Assembly (NCBI RefSeq): GCF_002117105.1
Contig: NZ_CP019343.1
Coordinates: 62,001-126,000, forward strand
Length of the DNA stretch: 64,000 bases
From: Oceanicoccus sagamiensis
GTDB taxonomy: Bacteria; Pseudomonadota; Gammaproteobacteria; Pseudomonadales; Dasaniaceae
Direction: 5' to 3'
Shown: positions 29,964 through 38,935 of the stretch, one piece after another
How positions within the stretch are numbered: the stretch's first letter is position 1
How the letters are laid out: each line of letters opens with the position of its first letter
Program-made: the position numbers and the translations under genes
Notes under the pieces: model-generated
The model's database searches: none
Told to the model about the DNA's origin: nothing
Seen by the model: the letters and a program-made list of their open reading frames with translations, nothing else

Positions 29964-32255
29964 ATGGCATCTGCACAGAATCACACCATGAGATTGTCTG
30001 CGCTGGCAGCAGCTATCGCACTGCCATTTACAGTCGGTAGTCACCACACCCAGGCAGATCAACAACTGCGGTTGGAAGAGATCCTTGTCACCGCCCAGAA
30101 ACGGACTGAATTAGCCCAGGATATTCCTTCGACTATGAATGTGATCGATGGCGATGCCCTGAAGGACTTTAACGTCACCACCTTTGACGATTTGGGGGCT
30201 TTAAGTGCAGGTTTGCGCATTGACAGCCAGACTAGCCGCAGTGGTCGTATCGTTATGCGCGGGATTGATTACAATCCGAATTCCGCCTCGGAAGCCTCAG
30301 TAACCACCTATTGGAATGAAGCGATACTGGATTCCAACGCCATATTCCAGCAGATGTTTGATGTCGAGCGGGTTGTCGTACTTCGCGGCCCACAGGGTAC
30401 TTTGCAGGGTCGCACCTCCCCTGCCGGCTCCATTAATATCCATACCGCGCGCCCGGATCTTTATGAGCAAACGGGCCAGGTTAAAGCGACGGTCATGGAT
30501 AATGATGGTATCAATACCCAGGCGGCAGCCAGTTTTCCGGTGATACCCGGCAAATTAGCGGTGCGTGTGGCCGGGGTTTATGATGAAAGCGACCTGGATG
30601 AAATCGAAAATATTGTCACCGGCGAAGTCAGTCATGAGGAAAGCACAGCTGGACGCTTAAGTGTCAGCTGGTTACCTACTGATAGCCTGACTGTTGATTT
30701 TACCGCCCAATATCTTGAGCGTGAAAACGATGATGTGTATGCCCTGGCCGGTACACCCACTGGCGATCCCAGACTGGACCCGGAGGCTGTGCTCAAAGAA
30801 CTGGGTGAGTTCGACCGCCGTGGTGCTTTAGTGGGCCTTGATAGCACAGAAGACAATACCGATGCCGACTTCCTGAACACCTCGCTGGTGGTCAACTGGG
30901 AGCTGGATGCCCACACGATCACCTGGGTCAGCGGCTACCATGAGACTGACTCAGTGCGTAACTATGACCAGTCAATGGGTAACGCCAACGCAGAGAATGT
31001 CAGGCGTGTCCTGACTATCGACGACCGCACCGACTGGTCCCAGGAATTACGCCTGTCCAGTGATGAAGGCGAATTCTGGGAATATACCGTGGGTCTGTAC
31101 TACGAAAATGCGGATATCTTTTATTCCCAGGAAAATTATCAAATTCCTATCAGCCCACTGGCACCAGGCAGCAACGTAGTAGTCTTCCCGGGAGAGGCCG
31201 AGCGCCTGGGTCTATTTACCCATAACCAGTTCTACCTCAACGATGACTGGACCCTGCAGGTAGGTGTTCGTTACCAGGAGTATGACGCTGACCGGGATAT
31301 TTCGACGGTGGCTGGCGATAATGGCTTCGCCTTCGCCGGTCCGGGCGACCTATTGGTACAGGTACTCAGCGACGAACAGCAAAGCTATGAAGATGATGCC
31401 GTGACTGGCCAGATCACCTTGCAGTACCAACTGAATACTGACGTTAACCTTTACGGTCTGGTGGCTACCGGCTGGCGCCCTGGCGGCGTGACCGTTGCCG
31501 GCAAGGTGTTGCCTGAGGACGTTCTGCTATTTGAACCGGAAGACAGCACCTCCTATGAACTGGGCTTTAAGAGCACGTTAATGGATGGTGCCGTAAGGCT
31601 AAACGGCTCCCTGTACTTCCAGGACTATGAGGACTATATCGCCCGTGTTAACGCCATCAATGTCCGCGAGCCCAGCGGTGATATTGGAACCTCAGGTATT
31701 ACCACCAATGGCGATGCCGAGGTCTATGGTGCAGAGTTGGATGTGACTGCATTGCTGAGTCAAAACTGGTTTATCGGCGGCACGCTAAGCTATAGCGATG
31801 GCGAGTATGCCGATGGCACCGAGCTGCCCTGCAATGAGTTTGACGACAGCGGCGCACCGGTGATCCCGGATGGTGAAGCGGTAGCACTGTGCGATGAAGG
31901 CGGCGAGCCCATCGGCAGCGCGGCGGACTGGACTGCCAGTATCAACAGTGAATACAGCGTTCCCTTTGACCGTTTTGAAGGCTATGGCCGTATACTTTAC
32001 ACCTATACTGGTGATCGCTTTAGCCCCCAGAATCTTGATGTCGACCCCTACCATATCGTTAACCTGTACGTAGGTATTCGTGAAGAGCAATGGAATATTG
32101 AAGTGTTTGCCACCAACCTGTTTGACGAAGAAGCATTGCGCGGTGCCGGCGGTACCGAAGCCACACAGCTTGTCCGCCGACTACCGACTGGCTATGGCAT
32201 GCGCTTCCCGGTTCCCGGTCGCCGGATAGGTCTGACAGCCAGCTATAACTGGTAA
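29964..32255 (+). CDS. TonB-dependent outer-membrane receptor
   Basis: 763 residues: signal peptide (LSALAAAIALPFTVGSHHTQA), a TonB box-like LEEILVTAQKR, plug domain (IPSTMNVIDGDALKDFNVTTFDDLGALSAG, VLRGPQGTLQGRTSPAGSINI) and a 22-strand barrel ending in an aromatic residue (LTASYNW). It energises uptake of large or hydrophobic compounds through the outer membrane. It is followed by a clear terminator and is divergent from the PQQ-propeller gene. Substrate unknown; linkage to catabolic genes argues for an organic substrate rather than iron (inference). Confidence 0.92.
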   Translation: MASAQNHTMRLSALAAAIALPFTVGSHHTQADQQLRLEEILVTAQKRTELAQDIPSTMNVIDGDALKDFNVTTFDDLGALSAGLRIDSQTSRSGRIVMRGIDYNPNSASEASVTTYWNEAILDSNAIFQQMFDVERVVVLRGPQGTLQGRTSPAGSINIHTARPDLYEQTGQVKATVMDNDGINTQAAASFPVIPGKLAVRVAGVYDESDLDEIENIVTGEVSHEESTAGRLSVSWLPTDSLTVDFTAQYLERENDDVYALAGTPTGDPRLDPEAVLKELGEFDRRGALVGLDSTEDNTDADFLNTSLVVNWELDAHTITWVSGYHETDSVRNYDQSMGNANAENVRRVLTIDDRTDWSQELRLSSDEGEFWEYTVGLYYENADIFYSQENYQIPISPLAPGSNVVVFPGEAERLGLFTHNQFYLNDDWTLQVGVRYQEYDADRDISTVAGDNGFAFAGPGDLLVQVLSDEQQSYEDDAVTGQITLQYQLNTDVNLYGLVATGWRPGGVTVAGKVLPEDVLLFEPEDSTSYELGFKSTLMDGAVRLNGSLYFQDYEDYIARVNAINVREPSGDIGTSGITTNGDAEVYGAELDVTALLSQNWFIGGTLSYSDGEYADGTELPCNEFDDSGAPVIPDGEAVALCDEGGEPIGSAADWTASINSEYSVPFDRFEGYGRILYTYTGDRFSPQNLDVDPYHIVNLYVGIREEQWNIEVFATNLFDEEALRGAGGTEATQLVRRLPTGYGMRFPVPGRRIGLTASYNW

Positions 32256-32309
32256 TGCCAGGGCCAGCCACACAGGGATGGGTGGCTGTCTGGCAATTTG
32301 TTTGCCTCA

Positions 32310-32352
32310 CCCCGGAATCGCCGAATTACTGCGCAGATTCCGGGGCTTTTAT
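32310..32352 (+). terminator. Rho-independent terminator after TonB receptor
   Basis: CCCCGGAATC and GATTCCGGGG form a perfect 10-bp stem with a 16-nt loop, followed by CTTTTATCCC, 55 bp after the receptor stop. Confidence 0.7.
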
Positions 32353-32509
32353 CCCTCCCCTCTCGCTTAATACCGAACGACTGAAATTTTTTCCTGCATC
32401 CTGCTGATGCTGGTGGCGAAGTTTTCAAGCCGGTGAAAGATCAGTTAGCAAGAAGAAATGACTATTGAGAGTGCCGTTGAAAAATAGTTAAAAGCGCACT
32501 GTAATATTT

Positions 32510-32545
32510 GTAGGGTGGAATATATTCCACCATCACACACCCTAC
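32510..32545. repeat. Dispersed palindromic repeat, single half (copy 3)
   Basis: One unit, GTAGGGTGGAAT..ATTCCACCA (32510-32532), identical to the left unit of copy 2; the second unit is reduced to ACACCCTAC. It lies just outside the inverted-repeat element. Confidence 0.8.
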
Positions 32546-32597
32546 TAGCTTTCCCCACCCAAGTCATTCCCGCGAAGGCGGGAACCCAGTGCCGGGA

Positions 32598-32954
32598 GAT
32601 TCCCGCCTAAGCGCACTGCTGTCCGGGGAAAAATCGGGTATTTGCCCAGAGTGCTTGATGTGGCTGCTCTTTAGCGAGACCACCGGCGGTAGACTCAAAA
32701 GGGAGGGAGTGAGCAAGGGCTGATGTGTCAGGGGACGCTCAGGCCGTCCATGTACCCAAAGCACTCCCTGTGGTCGCGGGGCAGGCTCGGCGCTCGAGAA
32801 AAATGCGTCCTTGCATTTTTCTCGAGCGCCCATGGATGGTTTAAGCGTCCCCGGAAAACCTCTACCCACCTCAGCTCGTTCCTACCCCCTCTACTAGCCC
32901 AAACAACCAACAAATTAATTTATTCCGGACAGCAATGCGCCTAAGCGGGAATGA
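32598..32954. mobile_element. Non-autonomous element with terminal inverted repeats, about 357 bp
   Basis: The left end (from 32598, TTCCCGCCTAAGCGCACTG and CTGTCCGG) and the reverse complement of the right end (to 32954, TTCCCGCTTAGGCGCATTG and CTGTCCGG) match over about 27 of 33 positions. The interior has no gene but is strongly structured: a perfect 18-bp stem (GGCGCTCGAGAAAAATGC arm) at about 32789-32830, nested in a wider imperfect hairpin (GGGGACGCT.../...AGCGTCCCC, about 32733-32851). A further TTCCCGCGAAGGCGGGAA palindrome (32566-32583) adjoins the left end. This is the form of a MITE or a structured-RNA repeat. Confidence 0.6.
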
Positions 32955-32970
32955 CGGAATAAAGTCGTGC

Positions 32971-33963
32971 TTAGTGAATAGCCCTAATCGTCTCAGGCTG
33001 CTCAAGACTGATAAAATGATTGGTCCCTGTGGTCTCAAGAATCGACACACCTTCGTTGCGCTTTTTCCCGTTAGCCGCACTTTCCAGCATACTGGATCGG
33101 CTCAGGGAGCTATCCCGCTCACCGACAACCACAGTGATCTCAGGATAAATATCATAAACCTCATAGCCTCGGTCGCGCTGCCACTGGTAAATCGACTGGA
33201 CATTGGTGACACAGGTGGCATAGCGACGACTGGTACAAAAGATAGATAAACACAGCTGGGTTTTCAGCTCATTCGTTGGTCGCATCATGGGGTTTTTTAA
33301 CAGTCGCTCGGCGCTGACATTACGCATAAAACCAAAGAAAATCGGCAGGAAGTAAGTCATTATTCGATGGGGCAAGGGATCCGAGCCTATACCGGCAATC
33401 CGGGCCTGGGGCAATACCGGCCCCTCCAGAATCGCACGCACCGGACGCTTATCGGAGCGCATTAATAGCGGATATTGTCGCCCGGCTTCCAGCACCACCG
33501 CACCACCACGTGAATGACCGTGCACACAAACTTCCCGGCCACGGGCCAAACGCTCAACCACCAACCCCAAATAAAAACCATCGTGTTCAATGGTGCCTTG
33601 TTTATAAGGATTATCCGGCCAGGTCAGCGGAAAGGCATAATCCTTTTCCCCTTCCTTTATCTCTCCACCTTTAACGAAAGGACAATGATAATTGGCATTA
33701 TTGACCAGAATTAATTCGGCTTCTTCGTCTTTATAAAGCTCCTGAAAATAGCGCATATCTTCCAGAAAGCCGGGAAAGCAAACAATGGTACTAGGACAAT
33801 GATTAATAGCCGGGCGCCGGGCTATATAGGTACTGCCCACTTTCATCAGCTCACCGCTAAATTCCGCACGGTAAACCTGCGGCAAACTGCGCAGGCGCCA
33901 GTATTCCCGATAGGCGTGTAAAACCAGCAACAGCGATAGCAGTATTAACAACGTAGTCATCAT
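32971..33963 (-). CDS. Alpha/beta hydrolase (lipase/esterase-like)
   Basis: 330 residues with an N-terminal membrane segment (LLILLSLLLVLHAYREYWRL). The nucleophile elbow is GHSRG (Ser151), preceded by VCFPGFLEDM as oxyanion region; a likely acid/His pair follows in VVVGERDSS and TGTNHFISLEQPE. It would hydrolyse an ester at the membrane. Last gene of a three-gene operon with the Baeyer-Villiger monooxygenase (5-bp gap) and a DUF3604 protein; cleavage of the ester made by the monooxygenase is the obvious role (inference). Confidence 0.85.
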   Translation of the reverse strand: MMTTLLILLSLLLVLHAYREYWRLRSLPQVYRAEFSGELMKVGSTYIARRPAINHCPSTIVCFPGFLEDMRYFQELYKDEEAELILVNNANYHCPFVKGGEIKEGEKDYAFPLTWPDNPYKQGTIEHDGFYLGLVVERLARGREVCVHGHSRGGAVVLEAGRQYPLLMRSDKRPVRAILEGPVLPQARIAGIGSDPLPHRIMTYFLPIFFGFMRNVSAERLLKNPMMRPTNELKTQLCLSIFCTSRRYATCVTNVQSIYQWQRDRGYEVYDIYPEITVVVGERDSSLSRSSMLESAANGKKRNEGVSILETTGTNHFISLEQPETIRAIH

Positions 33964-33968
33964 CTCTT

Positions 33969-35429
33969 TTAACGGAACTCCAGCTCATCATCATTTTGTC
34001 GACCAAGGCGCAAACCAATAAAATCCCGAATATAATTCTGGTAGTTGCGCCAAGGCAGGCGATCGCCATTTTTCGGCATCATATCGCGCGCGCGCAACAC
34101 ATAGCCCGCATCAAAGTCCAGCATCGGTACTTCACCCACATCACCCTTAACTTCAGGCGTCACACTGCTGTAGCCATTGTGATCCATTTTATTCAGCAAG
34201 CGACAAACATAGTTACTGGTCAGGTCGGTTTTCAGGGTCCAGGAGGAGTTGGTATAGCCTACGGTAAAGGCCATATTGGGTATACCCGAGAACATCATGC
34301 CTCGATAAACATAGTGCTCGGTAATATCGATTGCCTTACCATCGATACTATGAGAGATACCGCCAATAAACTTCAAATTCAAACCGGTTGCCAGTACTAC
34401 AATATCAGCATCCAGCTGTTTGCCAGATTTAAGCGCAATACCCGCTTCATTAAACTGGCCAATATGGTCGGTTACCACTTCAGCTTGCCCATTGCGGATT
34501 ACATCAAACATATCGCCATCAGGCACTGCACATAAACGCTGATCCCAGGGATTATAGTCAGGCGTAAAGTGGGGGCGGATATCATAATCCGGACCCAGCG
34601 CTTTTTTCACTTCCCCCAGCAGAAACTTTTTAAGCTGGCGCGGTTTTGTACGGGACAGATGGTAGACATAAATCTGGAACAGGACTTTTTTCCAGCGCGT
34701 CAGGCGGAAGACCCAGCTATCGGGCAAAAACTTGCGCAGTGTTTTTGCCATCGGATCCTCCGAGGGCACATTGGCAATATAGGTGGGTGTGCGCTGTAAC
34801 ATCACCAGGCTGCTGGTCTCTTTAGCCATAGCTGGCACCAGCGTAACTGCGGTAGCGCCACTGCCGATAACCACAACACGCTTGCCTTTATAATCCAGGT
34901 CTTCAGGCCAATGCTGGGCATGAAACACCTCACCCTTAAAACGATCAACGCCATCAAAATCCGGCATATAACCCTGTTCATAATCGTAGTAGCCGCAGCA
35001 ATTCACCATAAACTTACAGCTAATGGTCACTTGCTCACCTGTATCTCCGCGCTCCGCGGTGATCAGCCAGCGCTTGTCCGTTGATGACCAATCCGCCGCC
35101 ACCACTTTATGCTGGTAGCGAATCTGTTTTTCAACATCGTATTCCGCAGCAGCTTCACGGATATAGTTAAGTATTTTATAACCGTCGGCGATCACCGACT
35201 TATCAGTCCAGGGCTTAAAGCCATAGCTATAGGTGTACATATCACTATCAGAGCGAAAGCCGGGATAGCGGAATAAATCCCAGGTGCCACCGCTGGTTGT
35301 ACGGGATTCCAATACCATAAAACTTTTGTTGGGACTCTGGCGGCGCAACTGACAGGCCGTGCCGATACCGGCAAGACCAGCGCCAAGGACTAAAACATCT
35401 ACGGATTCCATACTGTTTTTACTCTTCAT
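33969..35429 (-). CDS. Baeyer-Villiger/flavin-containing monooxygenase
   Basis: 486 residues. FAD Rossmann motif GAGLAGIG (16-23), Baeyer-Villiger fingerprint FKGEVFHAQHWPE (F164, G166, H170, W174, P175), and NADPH Rossmann GSGATA (189-194). Conserved SGGTWDLFRYPGFRSDSDMYTYSYGFKPW and ATGLNLKFIGGI are typical of type I Baeyer-Villiger enzymes that convert ketones to esters or lactones. It is flanked in one operon by an esterase downstream (5 bp) and a DUF3604 gene upstream (12 bp). Substrate unknown; the size and motifs suit cyclic or aliphatic ketones, terpenoids or steroids. Confidence 0.92.
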   Translation of the reverse strand: MKSKNSMESVDVLVLGAGLAGIGTACQLRRQSPNKSFMVLESRTTSGGTWDLFRYPGFRSDSDMYTYSYGFKPWTDKSVIADGYKILNYIREAAAEYDVEKQIRYQHKVVAADWSSTDKRWLITAERGDTGEQVTISCKFMVNCCGYYDYEQGYMPDFDGVDRFKGEVFHAQHWPEDLDYKGKRVVVIGSGATAVTLVPAMAKETSSLVMLQRTPTYIANVPSEDPMAKTLRKFLPDSWVFRLTRWKKVLFQIYVYHLSRTKPRQLKKFLLGEVKKALGPDYDIRPHFTPDYNPWDQRLCAVPDGDMFDVIRNGQAEVVTDHIGQFNEAGIALKSGKQLDADIVVLATGLNLKFIGGISHSIDGKAIDITEHYVYRGMMFSGIPNMAFTVGYTNSSWTLKTDLTSNYVCRLLNKMDHNGYSSVTPEVKGDVGEVPMLDFDAGYVLRARDMMPKNGDRLPWRNYQNYIRDFIGLRLGRQNDDELEFR

Positions 35430-35441
35430 ATAAGGCTATAT

Positions 35442-37463
35442 CTATAGTTGAGTGCTGGGCGCGCTATACCAGATAGGCGACGACCAGGCGCGCTCCTGAA
35501 TGGTAGCTGCCAAATCAGAGCGAGGGGGTTGACCGGCACGGATAGCATCCCAGGTTGACCAGCGGCAGACCGGGTTTTCCAGTACGCGCACATAGTAAAA
35601 GGCTTGCTGTCCCGGTTTAAAGTTCGGGTCCTGCCAGAGGGTTTTTAACTGGGCCGCACCGACATTGGCGGAGCGGGAACAGTCTTCGAGGTTAACCGTT
35701 GCACCGTTATCCGGGCAGCGATGGGTTTTGGGGTCGACACTCAGGCCATCGGAACAGGCCACATCATAGACTTGTTCCTGATGCTCACCGTTTTCCAGCC
35801 AGCCTTTGATTATCTGAACCCTTTGTAATTGTGCGGTATTAGGATCGGCCATTGCCCAGGTTAAAAAAGTGGGTTGGCGATTTTCATCGGCTTGCAGAGT
35901 ACTACCCATGGCAACACCCTGCTCGTAGGCCTGTTTAATCAATTCAGGGTTATCCAGACTGGCATTGGCAAGATCATAGCCGGCAAAAAAGCGTACTTTG
36001 ATACGGGTACCACTGGTGCCAAACGTTTCCTTGCGACGCAGTGCACCATAAATTGCTTCACGGGTATTTTCTTCCGCCCAGACACCAGTAATGCCAGAGG
36101 CGCCCCAGTATTTATAGCCGAAGTGTAAATAATTTTTTCCGTCGACTTTTTCTACCATTTCACTGGCCGCTATTTTAATCAAGGTGCCGTAGAGAAAGCT
36201 GGCCGGTACAGAGCCGCGTTTTTCCGGCGTACTGTCGAAGGCACCAATTTTTCCGAAGTAATTATCTTCATAAATCGAGGCGGCAGCAGTATGAGTATCA
36301 CTGGCTGCGACGACTCCATGCTGAAAAGGGTTGGCACCGTTAGTTTCTGCCAGGGATAAACCGCGCTGCCAGGCGTTCCTTACATAACTGCCACGGGGCT
36401 CACCGGGTATGCGGGTGGCGGTGCGCCAGGGAAAAATTTCAAAATCGGCCCACTCATCATTTTTTGATAATAAAGGATGGGTATCAGAAGTCCCTTTAAC
36501 CTGGGTGATTTCCACCAGCGGTTCATTGCGTAAACGCTGTTCGGCATAGGCCTGGTCAATGGGATTACCGTCCCAGTCAGTCAGCTTAAACATCTGGCCG
36601 TTGGAGCCGTTACTGTTATGGGGAATAGACAGGCTTTCAACACCTTGAGCCCGCATCGTATCCATCCAGTCCCACAGTCCTTCAGGGTTTATACTGTTTA
36701 AGCGCGAGAAAGGCTGTGCCGGTAAGCGCTCGGTACCGCGGAAAATCACATTGCGGTGCAGGGTCTCCCGTTGCGCTGTGAAAGAGGTATATTCATAACC
36801 CGCAAAGGTGGTAAAAAAGCCGGGAGTATAGGCTGCATCCGCAGCTGCTACGGTTTGCTTCCAGGCCGACCGCAATGTGCTGTTAATCACCTCGTTATCA
36901 AAGGTACCGTCAAGCAGATTGACCACAATATCACTGGTAAAGTTATTAAAAATTTTATTTCTTTTCGCCAGATCCAGCAGACCACCATCCACGGAAGCAT
37001 TAATATTGTGGTAGGGCTTTGCCAGTTCGTACTGGGAAAATGCAGTGCTGGTATCAGAGGCTTGATTAATCATGCCAAGCATAACCGCATGATCTGTTAC
37101 CGCATAAAAATCCAGCGGTTGTACCAACTGCACTTCAAAACCACTGGGGTGAACAATCGGCTCACCCTGGGCATAGCGGTAGGCATCCGCTGGTGTCGCA
37201 GTGGTACCAAAGGCCGAAGCATCAAAGGACAAGGTGGTATGTACATGCAGGTCGCCAAAATAGGCATTGCGGTCGGGGTTTGCTGCCGGGCGATTATCTT
37301 TAGACTCTACCACTTTTGGAAAGCTAATGACTTTATCACTGGGGGGAATCACAGTATTGGTGTTGCGAAAATAGTGCTGGGCCTCTGCTCGCTTTTCTGC
37401 CTGCTTATCGGAGCAAGCTGCGGTCAGGGCAACCACCATTAACAGGGTCAGGCGAATCATCAT
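35442..37463 (-). CDS. DUF3604 (PHP-like) lipoprotein, paralog A
   Basis: 673 residues. Lipobox TAACS (Cys17). PHP-like metal motifs: GDLHVHTTLSFDA (D71, H73, H75), AVTDHA (123-126), IPHNSNGSNG and ASDTHTAA; these are the positions of the four PHP signature segments, so a metal-dependent hydrolase is likely (inference from fold motifs). The C-terminal signature VCRWSTWDAIR and TIQERAWSSPIWY is shared with the other paralogs here. It is first in an operon with the Baeyer-Villiger monooxygenase and the esterase. It is close to paralog C (59765) over the whole length. Reaction unknown; it would act at the periplasm or cell surface. Confidence 0.88.
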   Translation of the reverse strand: MMIRLTLLMVVALTAACSDKQAEKRAEAQHYFRNTNTVIPPSDKVISFPKVVESKDNRPAANPDRNAYFGDLHVHTTLSFDASAFGTTATPADAYRYAQGEPIVHPSGFEVQLVQPLDFYAVTDHAVMLGMINQASDTSTAFSQYELAKPYHNINASVDGGLLDLAKRNKIFNNFTSDIVVNLLDGTFDNEVINSTLRSAWKQTVAAADAAYTPGFFTTFAGYEYTSFTAQRETLHRNVIFRGTERLPAQPFSRLNSINPEGLWDWMDTMRAQGVESLSIPHNSNGSNGQMFKLTDWDGNPIDQAYAEQRLRNEPLVEITQVKGTSDTHPLLSKNDEWADFEIFPWRTATRIPGEPRGSYVRNAWQRGLSLAETNGANPFQHGVVAASDTHTAAASIYEDNYFGKIGAFDSTPEKRGSVPASFLYGTLIKIAASEMVEKVDGKNYLHFGYKYWGASGITGVWAEENTREAIYGALRRKETFGTSGTRIKVRFFAGYDLANASLDNPELIKQAYEQGVAMGSTLQADENRQPTFLTWAMADPNTAQLQRVQIIKGWLENGEHQEQVYDVACSDGLSVDPKTHRCPDNGATVNLEDCSRSANVGAAQLKTLWQDPNFKPGQQAFYYVRVLENPVCRWSTWDAIRAGQPPRSDLAATIQERAWSSPIWYSAPSTQL

Positions 37464-37565
37464 AAGACACTTCTCTTCTTAGCGACCAGACTGGGTATCA
37501 GCTTTACAGCTGAGTTTGATCGTTATTTCAATGTCTCGCATTATAGGGGCTCGCCCTCTAACAGC

Positions 37566-37582
37566 AGGATCATAAACGGCCA
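37566..37582 (+). promoter_or_regulatory. Possible degenerate regulon motif (AGGATCATAAACGGCCA)
   Basis: Matches GGATCAT...CGG.CA but has AAA where the consensus has TTT, 103 bp upstream of paralog A. Weaker than the other copies. Confidence 0.3.
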
Positions 37583-37637
37583 ATTACAGGCCTACTCCTC
37601 CAATCCTGACCCAAATCAATAATTTGACCGGAAATGC

Positions 37638-38852
37638 TTACCCGGAAATACGGGGCTTATTGACAACGCCTCGGTACAAACGAAAGAAAACCATCGCGGC
37701 AACAGCACTGACCACCATCGTTAATGCCATATTGGTTTGTACCCCAAAGGGCAATACCGTTGAAGCTGACGCCACCAACGAGCCAACCCCAAAACGAAAA
37801 CTGCCCACCACCGATGAAGCCGTACCGGCAATAGTGGCGTGACGCTGTAATAAGGTGGCCATAATATTAGAGGCCACCATGGAGATGGCGCCAATCATCA
37901 TCATACAAGGGCCCACCACCCACCAAATACTATCGACAAATAGCGATGGCAATAATAACAGCGCCCCAGCCAGCTGAATATATAACCCCCGCCGCAACAT
38001 ATTAGGCGCCCCCTTTCGTCGAACATGACGACCATTGAGAAAGGTTAATAACATCAGGGCAATAACATTTAACGCAAACCAGTAAGCGACTTTATCCACC
38101 GCAATACCAAAACCTTCTATATAAACAAAGGCCCCCGAAATCAAAAATGAAAACAGGCAGGCATAGCTAAAAGCGCCGCTAAACATTAACGTCAGACTAA
38201 CAGGGTCGGCTAACACTTTGCGATAGTTACGAAGCGTACTACCCAGCGCCATGGGCTGGCGTTTTTCTCTGGGATGGGTTTCGGGAATAAAAAGTGCTAT
38301 TAGCAAACAGGCTAACAGACCCAGAATGGCCAGCGCCCAAAAAATACTGCGCCACCCCAACCACAGGGCAAGATACCCCCCTGCCAGTGGCGCCAGCAGC
38401 GGCGCAATAGTCATAGACAGCACAATAAAACTCATCACCCGTGAATAGTCATCTTGCTCAAAGCGGTCTTTGACACTGGCAGAAATCATCACAGTCGCTG
38501 CCGCACCGGCAATACCCTGTAGCGTTCGCCAGAGCAGCAGTTCATTGACGGATTCAACACGGGCACATAACAAGCCGGCAATGGCGAACAACACAGAGCC
38601 CGCCAGCATCACCCTGCGGCGGCCAACGCTGTCAGAGATAGGGCCAACCAACAGCTGCCCACAGGCAAACCCCAACGTAAATACCGTCAGGGTTTGCTGT
38701 ACTTGCACAGCGGAAGCATTAAAGGTTTGGGCAATGGCGGGCAGCGCTGGCAGATACATATCAATCGCCAGCGGTGTTAGCGCCACAATAAAGGCTAACA
38801 GCGCAATGAGCGGGATAGTTAAGCGCTGTTGTGAGTGAGCGTTAGTGATCAT
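37638..38852 (-). CDS. MFS transporter, Bcr/CflA-type drug exporter
   Basis: 404 residues from the ATG at 38852; an earlier in-frame start adds 20 residues without an aligned partner. Twelve TM segments; DMYLPALPAIAQTF in TM1, GQLLVGPISDSVGRRRVML (MFS motif A) and the long loop ETHPREKRQ after TM6 are typical of Bcr/CflA exporters. It follows the TonB receptor gene (38936) on the same strand with an 83-bp gap. It may export a toxic intermediate or a ring-cleavage product (inference). Confidence 0.87.
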   Translation of the reverse strand: MITNAHSQQRLTIPLIALLAFIVALTPLAIDMYLPALPAIAQTFNASAVQVQQTLTVFTLGFACGQLLVGPISDSVGRRRVMLAGSVLFAIAGLLCARVESVNELLLWRTLQGIAGAAATVMISASVKDRFEQDDYSRVMSFIVLSMTIAPLLAPLAGGYLALWLGWRSIFWALAILGLLACLLIALFIPETHPREKRQPMALGSTLRNYRKVLADPVSLTLMFSGAFSYACLFSFLISGAFVYIEGFGIAVDKVAYWFALNVIALMLLTFLNGRHVRRKGAPNMLRRGLYIQLAGALLLLPSLFVDSIWWVVGPCMMMIGAISMVASNIMATLLQRHATIAGTASSVVGSFRFGVGSLVASASTVLPFGVQTNMALTMVVSAVAAMVFFRLYRGVVNKPRISG

Positions 38853-38935
38853 AACAGTGTAAAACACTCCTCTGCGGATTAATCCAGACAGGATTGCTCC
38901 ATACGCGCTCACGAATGCTGGCGGCTACCCGGTAG

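Noticed and set aside
32564-32869. Open frames inside the inverted-repeat element
   Set aside because: They follow the palindromes and occur on both strands over the same bases.
33996-34535. A 179-codon frame antisense to the Baeyer-Villiger gene
   Set aside because: Antisense to conserved motifs of the monooxygenase; no start signal.
36756-37442. A 228-codon frame antisense to DUF3604 paralog A
   Set aside because: Shadow of a well-supported gene; composition is not protein-like and no family is recognisable.
37508-37524. A second, inverted motif half upstream of DUF3604 paralog A
   Set aside because: Too degenerate, and arranged in the opposite order to the two clear pairs.
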